Source of the DNA: Closterium sp. NIES-65
Lineage: Eukaryota > Streptophyta > Zygnematophyceae > Desmidiales > Closteriaceae
DNA: 64,000 nt
Reading direction: 5' to 3'
NCBI GenBank assembly: GCA_948144175.1
Contig: CANXME010002087.1
Span: 1,671,501-1,735,500, forward strand
Part shown: one piece after another, positions 1 to 8,925 of the stretch
Numbering within the stretch: the first letter of the stretch is position 1
How the letters are laid out: every line of letters starts with the position of its first letter
The notes under the pieces: generated by a model
The model's input: only the letters and a program-made list of their open reading frames with translations
The model's database searches: none
Told to the model about the DNA's origin: nothing
Translations under genes and position numbers: made by a program

Positions 1-420
1 CAGAACGGGGTAGCCGAGCGTCGCATCGGCCTGGTCATGGAGGTTGCCCGGACCTCCATGTGCCATGCTGGTGCCCCTCTGTTCTTGTGGCCTCAGGCAG
101 TCCGCTACGCCGTGCACCAGCTGAACCTGTGGCCCAGTGAGACATGGCCACAGGTGACGCCGGTCTCTCTCTGGTCAGGTTTACACGGCGTAGCAGCTGA
201 CTTCCGCGTCTGGGGATGTCTGGCCCACGTTCGCGCCCCTGGCGCGAACAAGTTGTCTCCGTGCACTCGTACCTGCGTTTTTCTTGGCTTCCCATTGGAC
301 ACCTCCGGCTGGATGTTGTACGACCCAGTCGCCTGCGGATTCTTCGCTTCTTAGGACGTCACGTTCGAGGAGTTTGTCTGTTACTACAGGAGTCGCCCCC
401 ACCGAGGTACTGAGGTCTTT
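1..420 (+). pseudogene. Copia A integrase C-terminal fragment
   Basis: Frame 1 opens with QNGVAERRIGLVMEVARTSM, which is the third catalytic block of copia integrase (the Glu of NGVAER). It continues with the conserved FLWPQAVRYAVHQLN stretch, FRVWGCLAHV and CVFLGFP, ending in a DVTFEE-type motif. A TAG at about 352 interrupts it just before that last motif. The first two catalytic Asp residues lie upstream of the window. The family is clear; it is non-functional as seen. Confidence 0.85.
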
Positions 421-2147
421 TCCCCCCCGCTGTTCCTCACCCTTGAGCCCCCCCTTGTCGCCCTGGTAGCCCCCCCCACTTCGCGTCGTGCCCCGTCAGG
501 TGTGTCGCACGTCACTACGCAGTCGTCCTCCCCGCAGCGTCCAGTCCTTGTCGTGTCTGGGGGTGCGGGAGGTGCAGTTGCGGAGGGAGAGGGTGCTGGG
601 CTGCAGGAGCTCGTGGTGTTGGTTCAGGGGGTGCAGTGGGTGTGGGCGTGGAGGTCACTTCTGTGGAGGACACGGCAGCCTCGAGTCAGCAGCCTCGCCC
701 CTCGTCACCCCCCGGCTTCTCGGTCGTCCAGCAGTTCCCTCCTTGTTCTCCTCTGCTGCCGGTTGCTGCGGAGGTTGGGGGTGCTCCTACGGGAGTTACT
801 GGAGGCCCCGGAGGTGTCGCTAGTGGAGGTGCTAGTTCTGGTAGTGTTGGAGCTGGAGGCACTAGCACTGTGGCGCCTACACCTCGCACTGTACGTTTCC
901 TGACCCGTGAGCAGCGTCTCCTCCAGTTGGAGAGGGAGGAGCGTGAGCGGTTTGAGAGGGCATAGCAACAGCAGCACCAGTAGCGGCAGCACGAGCAGTA
1001 GCAACAGCAGCAGCAGCAGCTACAGCAGCAAAAAAGAGTAGAGGAGGAGTCACAGCAGCAGCACGAGAGGGTAGAGGAGGAGTCACGGCCGCACCAGGAG
1101 AGGGTAGAGCAGGAGTCCAGCCAGCAGCAGCAGGTGCAGTTACAGACCCAGCAGGAGAGAGTACAGGAAGAGTGACAACCGCACCAGGAGAGGGTAGAGC
1201 AGGAGTCCCACCCGCAGCACCAAGTGCAGTTACAGGCCTCGCGGGAGAGAGTACAAGAGGAGTCTCGACCTAAGCACGAGAGGGTAGCGCAGGAGTCCCG
1301 CTCGCAGCAGCGGGTGCAGCTGCAGTCGCAGCAGGAGAGGGCAGAGGCGGAGCCACAAGAGCAGCAGTAGTGGCCGGTGCCGTCGAAGAAGACGCCAGAG
1401 GAGGCGGAGCAGCAGCGACTGCGACTACACGACCTCCCCGACCCACCACCTGCACGCTTTGTTCGTGGTCCCCTACCGTCCCCTCCTGTTCCCCCTGTTG
1501 AGTCCCTTTCTTCGTCCCAGTGGACTCGTCGTTCTCCCCTTAGTCGTGCTGTGTCCCCAGAGCGTCGTCGGTCCCGTTATTGTGCAGACGGTTTGTTCCA
1601 CCTTGTTCTTCGCTCTCGTGTTCCACCTCCTCCTGTCCTTCCACAGCCCCCCTGAGCCGTCCCTCACTGAGCTTCACGACCCGCTGTCTGACTACCTCCG
1701 TGCCTCCCATCATATCGTCTCCAATGTTTTGTCTACGTTGGTCACTCACCCGACTGCACCTCTGTCGTCTGTTTCGGCACTTGTTACCACTGTTGCTGGC
1801 TTTGCCTCTTCCCACCGCCTTGACTACGCCGCTCACTTGGTGAGTGGCCCTGCTCGTTCTCCGTTCTCTGGGGGTGCTCCTGTTTTTCCCCTAGAGGTCC
1901 TCGAGGACAGGCAGTTCGAGCTTGGTTTTCTTGCGGCCGCTGTTCCTCATCTCTGCACCATGCTACTTGCCCCTGAGGGGGATCCAGACGCCCTTGACAT
2001 CCCAATCCCCCGCACTCACGCCGAGGCGGTCTCAAGACCCTGGGCTTTGTACTGGATAGCAGCTGAGGAGGCAGAGATGGTATCTTATAGGTCCACAGGC
2101 ACTTACGTCGACGAATTCCCACCACTTGGGACGAACGTCGTCAGTGG
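421..2147 (+). pseudogene. Copia A integrase-RT linker
   Basis: This is the variable spacer between integrase and RT. It runs through Pro/Ser-rich and Gly/Val-rich sequence, then the Gln/Glu repeat block (960-1375), then a conserved segment at about 1660-2150. That segment has the family signatures VLEDRQFELGFLAAAVPHL, EGDPDALDIPIPRTHAEA and GTYVDE. Homologous segments occur in C, D and L. Frame changes and stops are frequent. It ends at the solo LTR that splits the RT. Confidence 0.7.
960..1375 (+). repeat. CAG-rich block encoding Gln/Glu repeats in copia A linker
   Basis: Degenerate repeats of CAGCAGCAG and CACCAGGAGAGGGTAGAGCA recur with units of about 40-80 bases. In frame they encode repeated QERVEQES / HERVEEES / VQLQxQQERVQEE blocks rich in Gln, Glu, Arg and Val. 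They are interrupted by a few stops. The heptad-like spacing could form a coiled coil. The other copia linkers here use GGAEP or Gly/Ala repeats instead. Confidence 0.75.
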
Positions 2148-2152
2148 CCGAT

Positions 2153-2525
2153 TATGAGGATCTAGGATCGAGCTCAGAAAAGAGAGTTTGAATTGAATTG
2201 AATGATCACCTGGGTACAACACGAGGCTATATATAGGCTCGACACAAGGCCCCATAGCCAGGTGCTACGCGAAGGTTCCGCGGGTCGCGAAGCGTCCCGA
2301 ACAGATCCTTCTCGAATTCGGTAGAAGGCAATTCAGTGGCAACCGAAAAGCCAGAATTCGGTGCACGCAACCATGCTCGGTGCTATAACTATGATATAAT
2401 GTATAAAAGCACCTAGCATAGGAAAGCAAGCAATTCATGCATGCATGTAATCATCCTATGCTAGAAATAGCATGATAAAGTAAAGGCAAGCAAGCATAGC
2501 TGACATAAGCCGTCGTACTCTCACA
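2153..2525 (-). repeat. Solo LTR of the gypsy E family inserted in copia A
   Basis: This 373-bp segment matches the E LTRs at 9788-10149 and 27864-28183. Shared blocks include TGGGTACAA, the GGCTATATATAGG box, GAATTCGGTAGAAGGCAATTC and CATAAGCCGTCGTACT. On the minus strand it starts TGTGAGAGTACG and ends near GATCCTCATA. Flanks CCGAT (2148-2152) and CAGAT (2526-2530) look like a 5-bp target duplication with one change. Removing it rejoins the copia frame SGR-WLYKVKQPP. Confidence 0.85.
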
Positions 2526-2530
2526 CAGAT

Positions 2531-3948
2531 GGCTCTACAAGGTGAAGCAGCCGCCTCGATTACCACCTGTGTTCAAGGCGCGTTATGTAGTGAGAGGCTT
2601 CGGTCAGCGAGAGGGGGTGGACTTCTTCCAGACCTTCGCTCCCACGCCGAAGATGAGTACTCTTCGGGTGTTGCTGCATATTGCAGCCCAATGCGACTAC
2701 GAGTTGCACTCCTTGGACTTCTCCACCGCGTTCCTTCAGGGGAGCCTGCACGAGCAGATCTAGCTACGTCGCCCGCCTGGCTTCACTGGCTCTTTCCCAC
2801 CTGGGACCCAGTGGAAGCTGCGTCGACCAGTCTACAACCTGCATCAGGCTCCACGTGAGTGGCACGACACACTTCGCTCAACCCTTGCAGCGCTTGACTT
2901 CTTTCCATCGTCTGCTGTCCCATCACTGTTCGTTCGCCGCGGCTTGACCCCGTTCTTTATCCTGGTATACGTCGACGACCTGGTGATCGCCATTCCCGAC
3001 CGGCGCGCGCTGGCCTCCGTGAAGGAGGAACTGCTGAGGAGACACACCTGCACTGACCTTGGTGAGCTGCAGCACTACCTTGGCCTGTAGATCACCAGGG
3101 ACAGGGCAGCTCGCACCATTACGCTGACTAAGTCGCATATGGTCGAGCAGATCCTCACGCGGTTTCGCTTCCCGTTCTCCAAGGTATAGCTCACCCCTCT
3201 TGGTGTGGATCATGGGCTCACGGCTCCACCTTTGGACAAGTCATTTGAGTCCAGTGGTCCATATCATGAGCAGGTGGGTTGTCTCATGTACGTGATGACC
3301 TGCACTTGCCCAGACCTAGCTTACCCTCTTAGCGTACTTGCGCGCTTTGTTGCGCCTGGGAGACACCGACCGTCCCACTGGTACACTGCTAAGAGGGTGA
3401 CGAAGTATGTGGCACGTACATCAGGCATGGGACTTGTCCTTCGAGGGAAGCAGCCAGTTACACTCACAGGTTACTCGGACTCGTCATGGGCCGACAACGC
3501 GGAGACGCGTCGGTCTACATAGGGGTACTCCTTTAGCCTTGGGGCAGGTGCTGTTTCGTGACGGTCAACTCAGGCGTCGCTCGTCGCCGGTTCCAACTAT
3601 GAGGCAGAGGTGTACGTTGCGGCCATGGCCGCTCAGGAGCTTCGCTGGCTGTCTTTCCTTCTCATCGACCTTGGTGAGCGACCTCGCTCTCCCCCAGTCT
3701 TATTTGCAAATAACAGGTCTGCCGTCCTGTTGTGTGCGGAGCCCCAACTGGTTGGGAAGACGAAGCACATCCAACTTTGTTACTTCCTTCTGCGTGAGTT
3801 GCAGCAGCGTGGCCAGGCACTTGTACGATGTGTGGTCTCTGAGGCCAACACTGCAAATATCTTCACCAAGGCGTTGCCGCCTTGTGATCACCAGCGTTTC
3901 TGCACCCAGCTTGGCCTTGTGCGGGCCCGTCCTCACTTGCTTATGTAG
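2531..3948 (+). pseudogene. Copia A reverse transcriptase and RNase H
   Basis: After the solo LTR the frame resumes with WLYKVKQPP, PVFKARYVVRGFGQREGVDF, the PTPKMSTLRVLL block and LDFSTAFLQG. The catalytic YVDD is still present near 2970 (LVYVDDLVIA). RNase H blocks include GYSDSSWAD, YEAEVYVAAMAAQELRWL, and the tail SEANTANIFTKAL to the end at 3948. In-frame stops lie at about 2761, 3088, 3187 and 3520. There is a frame disturbance near 3560. It cannot encode an intact enzyme. Confidence 0.88.
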
Positions 3949-4234
3949 ATGCTTTGTCCTTCTTGTCTTGTACTCTTGCATCTCAATATATTCGCTATGT
4001 ACCTGCATGTAAACTGGCCTTGTGGCTCTTTTGCTTGCTCTTGGACTGTGTGGTGACTTTGAGCTCCACCCTGAAATTTGTCTTGTTCTTGTGGACTGGT
4101 CTTGTGACCCTTGCTTGTTCTTGTTCTTGCTGACTGGACCCTTGTTTGCTCTCAGACTGTGTGTGTCCTTGAGACCCACCCTGAGATAAGTGTTGTCTTT
4201 CCACAGGGTTACCGTCACCTAGACTATGGGGGTG

Positions 4235-4313
4235 TATCAACATATATTTTATATGTGTTTTTCAGGTTAGTCTAGGTGTTCCATTTCTACTTCCTTGCAT
4301 GATTAGGGTTTGC
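4235..4313 (+). repeat. Truncated 3' LTR of copia A
   Basis: It follows the purine tract CTATGGGGGTG and begins TATCAACATATATTTTATATG. This corresponds to the TGTCAAACATTATATATG start of the short LTRs of copia C. It also has a TTAGGGTTTGC stretch like the family. It is cut after about 80 bases at the junction with copia B, so the LTR length cannot be measured. Confidence 0.6.
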
Positions 4314-4985
4314 TATCTCTAAACCCCACTCGTCCATGTGCAGGGTCTGCAGAGGAGGAGTCTACGGGGGGAACGAGGAAGAGTGAGGAGCAGCACGCTG
4401 CCGCCCCTCGATACAGGGAAGGCAGGGAGGGGCAGGGGAGGGTGGGAGAGGAGGGAGAACTCTAGGAAGACCAGAGACTAGGACACGTCAGTGCATGCCA
4501 CGCAGGCGTTGCACTGAGGGGTGATCAAGACACTGGTGCCAAAGGACGGTCCGGTGTGACAGAGCGCAACACGAGCAGGGGGCCGCTAGCAAACGTGACG
4601 CACACGCAGACCCAGCTACCTGACGGGACACAGTAGTAAGTGTGTAAAGACTCGAGTCAGGCGGACGGGTAAACGTGGCCATATGCCGGCCGGTCCGGGA
4701 ACATGTACAGTGGGTCACACGCTAACCTCCAGGTGTGAACTGGTCAACCCACTGGTCCTGGAGGTCAGCTCCACTCACCACGTTCGTAGAGAATGAAGGG
4801 AGGTGAAGACCTGATAGTGAGCAAGACGGGACCGCTGGACACGGCAGGACCGTGGAGGAGTGCGCAAGGACTGGGCCCCCAGAGGGGTCTACTAGGGAGA
4901 CTGCAACCGGCCGACTAAGCGGCGTGAGTGTGGTGCAGTCGCGAAAGAAGGAGCGGGAAGCACCTGAGTCAAGAGTGAAGGTGTG
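4314..4985 (-). pseudogene. Copia B protease, GAG-pre-integrase and integrase start
   Basis: The minus strand carries FTLDSGASRSF with an intact DSG protease motif near 4960, then LTPLSRPV and PSGGPVLAHSS. The pre-integrase segment follows at 4488-4718, with MTHCTCSRTGRHMATFTR and LWHQCLDHPSVQRLRGMH. The family version is LGHPS; here it is LDHPS. Reading ends at CCCCACTCGTCCATG, the start of the integrase core. Frames shift several times, so this is a decayed fragment. Confidence 0.78.
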
Positions 4986-4991
4986 GAAGGC

Positions 4992-5630
4992 CTAAGCAGG
5001 CGCAGTACCAAAGAGAGCAGACTCACCAGCACTGAGAGCAGGAGACGCACTAGCACCTAGAGCAGCAGTCTCACCTGCACCTAGAGCAGCAGCCTCACTA
5101 GCACCTAGAGCAGAAGACTCTATACCTAGGTCAGACGGTACACACAGGTAACAGGCACCCTCAGCACTAGTTGCGAATGCATACATGGAAGTGAAGATAG
5201 CATGATAGTCAAGAGCAAAGATATATACCCGCTGCCTAAGCAGCTCCAGCCTGGCGGGGAGCTCATCCTCGTCGCCAAACTCGGTACGCCAGGCGTCGCT
5301 CAGACTAGCAAAGCAGTGGGACTATGTGTGACCAACCGTCCCGCAAGTCTCACCAGCCCGATCACCTGTGCGAATGACGTACGGGCAGCGAACGGTACTC
5401 CGAGACCCTCTACTCTGGGCGTACCACTCACGAAGCTGCTGGGGCGTAAGGGTCTCGCGCGAACGCCGTTGTAGCTGCATCTGGCCGTTGCTAGAAGCTC
5501 CTGACTGACCAGCTCCAGTGCGACTGCCACGACGGCCGCCGCCACAACCCCACGTAGCGTACCACTCACGAAGCTGATGGGGCGTGAGGGACTCATAGAG
5601 ACGTCCCTGGAGCTGCATCTCGCCACCGCC
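4992..5630 (-). pseudogene. Copia B gag C-terminal region with LREWYA motifs and zinc-like knuckle
   Basis: Two copies of an LTPxQLREWYA motif occur at about 5560-5590 and 5400-5450, separated by Gly/Ser-rich sequence. After the second comes CPYVIRTGDRAGETCGTVGH, an extended Cys/His pattern (C-X13-C-X4-H). The segment 5186-4992 encodes CVPSDLGIESSAL and alternating LGAGE/LGAS repeats leading to the protease. Comparable segments exist in C and D. The nucleic-acid-binding role is inferred from position and Cys/His spacing. Confidence 0.7.
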
Positions 5631-5631
5631 A

Positions 5632-5757
5632 TAAGCAGTAGTAGCAGCAGTAGCAGCAGTAGCAGTAGTAGTAGCAGTAGCAGCTGCAGCAGCAGTAGCA
5701 GTAGTAGCAGTAGTAGTAGCAGTAGTAGCTGTAGTAGTAGTAGCAGCAGTAGGGCAG
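5632..5757 (-). repeat. (AGC/AGT)n trinucleotide tract
   Basis: This is about 125 bases of near-pure AGC and AGT triplets on the plus strand (GCT/ACT on the element strand). It lies between the GC-rich leader and the gag C-terminal region of copia B, where copia D has its capsid frame. A short related tract occupies the same place in copia C near 26335-26370. Triplet expansion at a deletion junction is possible. Confidence 0.85.
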
Positions 5758-6690
5758 GGCGGCGCAGCTCAGCAGAGCGGCGCGGCTCAGCTAGGAGGCA
5801 GGCGCGGCAGGCAGGCAGGCGTGGCAGCGCGCTTGTAAGGCAGGCGTGCGGGCAGGGCAGGTGCTCACCTGATGCAGAAGGCAGGGCAGGGCAGGGACGG
5901 GCGGCTGCAGGTGCTCGACGAGCGGGTAGAGCGGGGCCGCGACGGCGGCTTCGACGAGGCCGCAACAGCGGCTGCAGGCGCGACGGTGGCATGGCAGGGC
6001 AGGGCCGCGACGGCGGCTGCAGGGCAGGGCCGCGATGGTGGCTGCAGGGCAGGGCCGCGATGGCGGCTGCAGGCACGACGACGGCTGCGGGCAGGGCCGC
6101 GACAGCGGCTTTGACGGGGCCGCAACCGCTGCTACGGCGGGGCCTCGACGGCTGCTGCAGACGTGACGGCGGCAGGGCAGGGCAGGGGCAACTCGTGGCT
6201 CAGCGTGGCGGCGCGCGGGCTGCAGGGGCAGCGCCCACGGGCTGCAGGGGCGACACGCGGTTATGCACGGTGGCGTACTGGCTGCAGGGGCGACGCGCGG
6301 CTCTGCAGGGCGGCGTACGGGTGGCAGGGGCAGCGCCCACGGGCTGCAGGGGCAACGCGCGGTTCAGCAGGGCGGCGCGCGGGCCGCAGGGGCAGCGCCC
6401 ACGGGCTGCAGGGGCCACAGGGACAGGCACGGCTGCAGGGGCAGGCACGGCTGCAGGAGCAGCACGGTCGCAGGGGCAGGCACGGCTGCAGGGGCAGCAC
6501 GGTCGGAGGGGCGAGTACGGCTGCAGGGGCAGCACCGTCGCAGGGGCGAGCACAACTGCAGGGGTAGCACGGTCGCAGGGGCAAGCACGGCTGCAGGGGC
6601 AGCGCGGTCGCAAGGGCAGCACGCGGGCTGCTAGGGCAGTGCGGCTGCAGGGGCAGCGTAGGAAGAAATTTTTTACGGTTAGGGCAGGGT
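5758..6690 (-). repeat. GC-rich repeat leader of copia B
   Basis: This 0.9-kb leader consists of degenerate tandem units such as GGGCAGGGCCGCGACGGCGG and GGCTGCAGGGGCAGC. In several frames it gives long stop-free runs of Ala/Arg/Gly/Pro; I treat these as composition artefacts. Equivalent leaders sit between PBS and gag in C, D and N, with different repeat units in each. Confidence 0.82.
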
Positions 6691-6694
6691 GGAA

Positions 6695-6716
6695 CGTTCG
6701 GTGGGCCCTAGGAACG
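6695..6716 (-). other. Stem-loop with GGGCCCACC loop, copia B leader
   Basis: On the element strand CGTTC (6712-6716) pairs with GAACG (6695-6699). The 12-nt loop CTAGGGCCCACC presents the palindrome GGGCCC. It lies within 40 nt of the PBS. The loop core TAGGGCCCACC is identical in copia D, whose stem arms differ but also pair. Retroviral dimer-initiation loops have this plan; the function here is inference. Confidence 0.6.
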
Positions 6717-6721
6717 ATTCT

Positions 6722-6733
6722 GCTCTAATACCA
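6722..6733 (-). other. Primer-binding site, copia B
   Basis: On the minus strand directly after the LTR the sequence is TGGTATTAGAGC. It has one mismatch to TGGTATCAGAGC, the usual complement of the initiator-Met tRNA 3' end. It fixes element orientation and the LTR boundary. Confidence 0.88.
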
Positions 6734-6864
6734 TGTTAGAATAAGTAGGCAGGAATGGATGAACTAGCAACAAGATGGGTACAAGTAGCAAACCCTAATT
6801 TGGGTTGTACCCCATATGGGCTACCCCACTACAGCTTACACAAGGAGCAACACATAGTTTGACA
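6734..6864 (-). repeat. 5' LTR of copia B
   Basis: This 131-bp LTR reads, on the plus strand, TGTTAGAATAAG to GTTTGACA. It shares the 133-bp C LTR layout: CAGGAATGGATGAACTAGCA, GTACAAGTAG, a GTACCCC block and a TTTGACA end. Only this LTR remains because the 3' half of B is missing. Confidence 0.82.
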
Positions 6865-6869
6865 TCAAC

Positions 6870-7020
6870 ATCCATGGCCACGCGCCATTCCTTGCTAGCG
6901 AGTGCTTGGCACGGGGTTTTGGGTTCTACCGCCTTTGGCGGAAGGGAGACGGCAGTATGGAGGCCAAGAATGTGGAGACCTGAAAGCCCGGGCTGCTCGC
7001 TTGTGACTTCCACCACATCG
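6870..7020 (-). pseudogene. Copia F reverse transcriptase start
   Basis: The minus strand encodes EPKTPCQALASKEWRVAMD. This is the PxxxxEAL-WxxAMxxE-type entry block of copia RT. It is preceded by a Ser/Pro linker. The rest of RT is absent because copia B's LTR starts at 6864. RT identity rests on this short block and its place after integrase. Confidence 0.62.
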
Positions 7021-7211
7021 TCGTCAGAGTTGTGAGTGGTGTAGGGGGTGGGGCTAGGCAGGGAGTTGTGAGAGGAGTCAAGAGGTGCGTTGTCCTCGTC
7101 TTCGTCCTCATCGTCCCATGGGCGCGGTCTTGGGTGTGGGTTTGTTGGGTCTTGGTCTGCGAGCGCGGCTTAGGCTACATTAGCGGGGGTTGCGAAGATG
7201 TGAGGAGAGCA

Positions 7212-7305
7212 ATCGTAGCTTGCCACACAATCAATACATCCGCTGACCATGAGCATGCTGGCATAGCGGTCTTGTTGAAACTCATGAACAGTGATGTCTT
7301 TCTAG
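7212..7305. repeat. 94-bp direct repeat, copy 1
   Basis: ATCGTAGCTTGCCACACAAT to GATGTCTTTCTAG recurs at 7543-7636 with a single visible mismatch (AATACATC against AATTCATC). It is a piece of copia F integrase C-terminus (minus strand KDITVHEFQQDRYASMLM). The duplicates bracket 237 bp of unrelated sequence. Confidence 0.9.
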
Positions 7306-7542
7306 GGCCTAGGCTTTGGAGAATGAATGTAGGTTTAACTAGGGCCTAGGAGCCTAGGCCCAACTAGGATGTCGAGTGGGTTGTGCCAAGGGTGAGAGTC
7401 AAGAAAATTGGAAAAGGAGGGGTTTCGCTATAGGTTTCGAAGAACATACAACATGTGAACAAAGAAGGTGCACCACCTAACAGAATTTATAATAACTACA
7501 CTAACTACAGCTACAGGCAATTACAGCTATAAATTCTGATAG
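7306..7542. repeat. 237-bp insert between the 94-bp duplicates, with terminal hairpin
   Basis: The insert has two GGGCCTAGG boxes near its left end. At 7481-7538 is a 58-base segment with 11-bp perfect inverted ends, CAGAATTTATA and TATAAATTCTG, around a 36-base loop. I find no coding potential. It could be a small foreign insertion with a long duplicated target, or a repair product. Confidence 0.6.
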
Positions 7543-7636
7543 ATCGTAGCTTGCCACACAATCAATTCATCCGCTGACCATGAGCATGCTGGCATAGCGG
7601 TCTTGTTGAAACTCATGAACAGTGATGTCTTTCTAG
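7543..7636. repeat. 94-bp direct repeat, copy 2
   Basis: This is the second copy of the 7212-7305 unit. It remains contiguous with copia F integrase: the minus frame ARDVIF-KDITVHEF continues smoothly on its right side. So it is probably the original position and 7212-7305 the duplicate. One mismatch between the copies indicates recent duplication relative to decay of the host element. Confidence 0.85.
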
Positions 7637-8330
7637 AAAATAACATCGCGCGCCGTGACGATCTGCGCCGTATCATGGTCGAGGATGTTCCGGGCGCGGT
7701 GCTCGAAGCTGATGCTGAGATGCACCCCCCAGTGCGCGCGACACTCAAACTTGCGTTCGCTGTTGCGGGCCGGTACTGCACCATGCAGCCCGGATGCAGA
7801 GCATGGAAATTTCTCCTTTGTCGCCGGTGAATTTGACTTGTGGCGACAGATGGTCAGTGTTTGCGGTGGTGCTGAGCAGATTGTGAAGACGTACAGCGTG
7901 ATGCATGGCATATGACCATTACTTCGCGTCAACATCGCTCTGCTATAGGAGGGCGCGGACCTTGGTCATGAGGGTGCGGTTGGTGCGCTCAGCGATGCCT
8001 TGTTGCGGGTGCGAGTAGGGAAGAGAGAGCTTGTGGATAATCCCCTTTTCCTGAATGTATGCCGCGAGCTTGTCACTCCTGAACTTAGCCGCATAGTCGG
8101 TTTGCCAAAGCCGGACCGAGTCTTGGCGTAGCTGTGCCAGACTTCAAAGAGGTCAAAGCCATGCTTCTGTAAGAGACATTGGCCACCCAGACGAAGCAAG
8201 AGTGGGCGTCGACGAAGGTTAGTGTACGTTTCTCGCCGTTGACGCCAGTCTATGTAAGAACAAGAAAGTCATTGTAATCTTTCTGGAGCTTGGCGTAGCG
8301 GTTCGTGCTTGGTTCGAGGAGCTTAAAGGG
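7637..8330 (-). pseudogene. Copia F integrase core
   Basis: Minus-strand pieces in shifting frames include GVNGEKRTLTFVDAHSCFVW, YSHPQQGIAERTNRTLMTK near 7965-8030 (the catalytic Glu block), and ARDVIF near 7640. The order fits copia integrase. The second Asp block is not clearly readable, and stops and frameshifts are frequent. Confidence 0.68.
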
Positions 8331-8385
8331 CTTGTGGTTCAGCACGGTTTCAGGGAAGACTATGCAGTCAGTGCGGCGATTGGTG

Positions 8386-8925
8386 TCAATGGTCACAAGG
8401 TGCCATTAGGGCGGAACAGTGTGCCAGGGACGAAGTTGTTGAGGACCTCCTGCGAGGGTGACCGAGGCGCTTGTGCCAGAGGTGAGGTGGCGCGCGAAGT
8501 GCAGATGAGTATGCAAAGAAAGCGAGTAGCTCAGCAGTATTTGTTGGTGCAGGTTGTGGAAGTGGCTGTGGGGAAATGGAGAGACGGACAGCAAGAATCA
8601 GGTTACGAGCAGTGAGCGGTGGAGCTTGGACTACATGGGTGATGGCGTCAAGCGGAGCTGTGGTATCGTCTGTGCCGGCTACTTTTTGTGAGGTTGGTTT
8701 GTGGGGTGTGGTGTGGAGGTAGTCCGTGGATGGTGGAAGGGCTAGGGGTAGTTGCGTCGTAGGGGCCGATAGGGGTGGACTCGGAAGGCAGTGGGTTTTG
8801 AGGATAGTAGCTGTAAGGTAGTACAATGTCATGGTCAGAGGGGGGTCTGGAGGATTTGGAGGAGGCTCGGGAGTCACTGGAGGGTGAACCTCATGGGGGG
8901 AATCCGATGGGTTTTGGGGACCCAT
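8386..8925 (-). pseudogene. Copia F GAG-pre-integrase region
   Basis: A 179-codon minus frame starts with a Pro-rich stretch (PPVTPEPPPNPPDPP) and ends with HLWHKRLGHPRRRS. The latter is the LWHxRLGH signature of the GAG-pre-integrase domain. The N-terminal part is a low-complexity spacer. It lies directly upstream of the integrase remnant, as expected for copia. Confidence 0.72.

Larger units (their letters stand above)
1..4313 (+). mobile_element. Copia A: degenerate Ty1/copia element, 5' part outside window
   Basis: The order is integrase C-terminal half, a long low-complexity linker, reverse transcriptase, RNase H, a 3' tail, a purine-rich tract (ACTATGGGGGTG) and a truncated 3' LTR. This is the copia order, with integrase before RT. 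The window starts inside integrase, so gag, protease and the 5' LTR are not visible. Several in-frame stops and a solo-LTR insertion show it is dead. The right end is cut near 4313, where the oppositely oriented copia B begins. The protein resembles C, D and L in this window but has its own Gln/Glu-rich linker. Confidence 0.88.
4314..6864 (-). mobile_element. Copia B: 5' half of a Ty1/copia element
   Basis: Read on the minus strand from 6864: a 131-bp 5' LTR, a PBS, a GC-rich repeat leader, a trinucleotide tract, the gag C-terminal zinc region, protease, GAG-pre-integrase, and the very start of integrase. It then stops abruptly at about 4314. The gag capsid domain seen in copia D (14773-15501) is not present between leader and zinc region. 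The right flank TCAAC (6865-6869) lies in copia F RT; the partner flank is lost. Confidence 0.85.

Noticed and set aside
5632..5757. Triplet tract considered as a CRISPR or satellite array
   Set aside because: Units are simple AGC/AGT triplets without spacers; it is a microsatellite inside a retrotransposon.
5577..6728. Long open frame of 383 codons on the plus strand over the copia B leader
   Set aside because: It is opposite to the element, made of Ser runs and Gly/Ala/Arg repeats, and open in other frames too. GC-rich repeat composition explains it.
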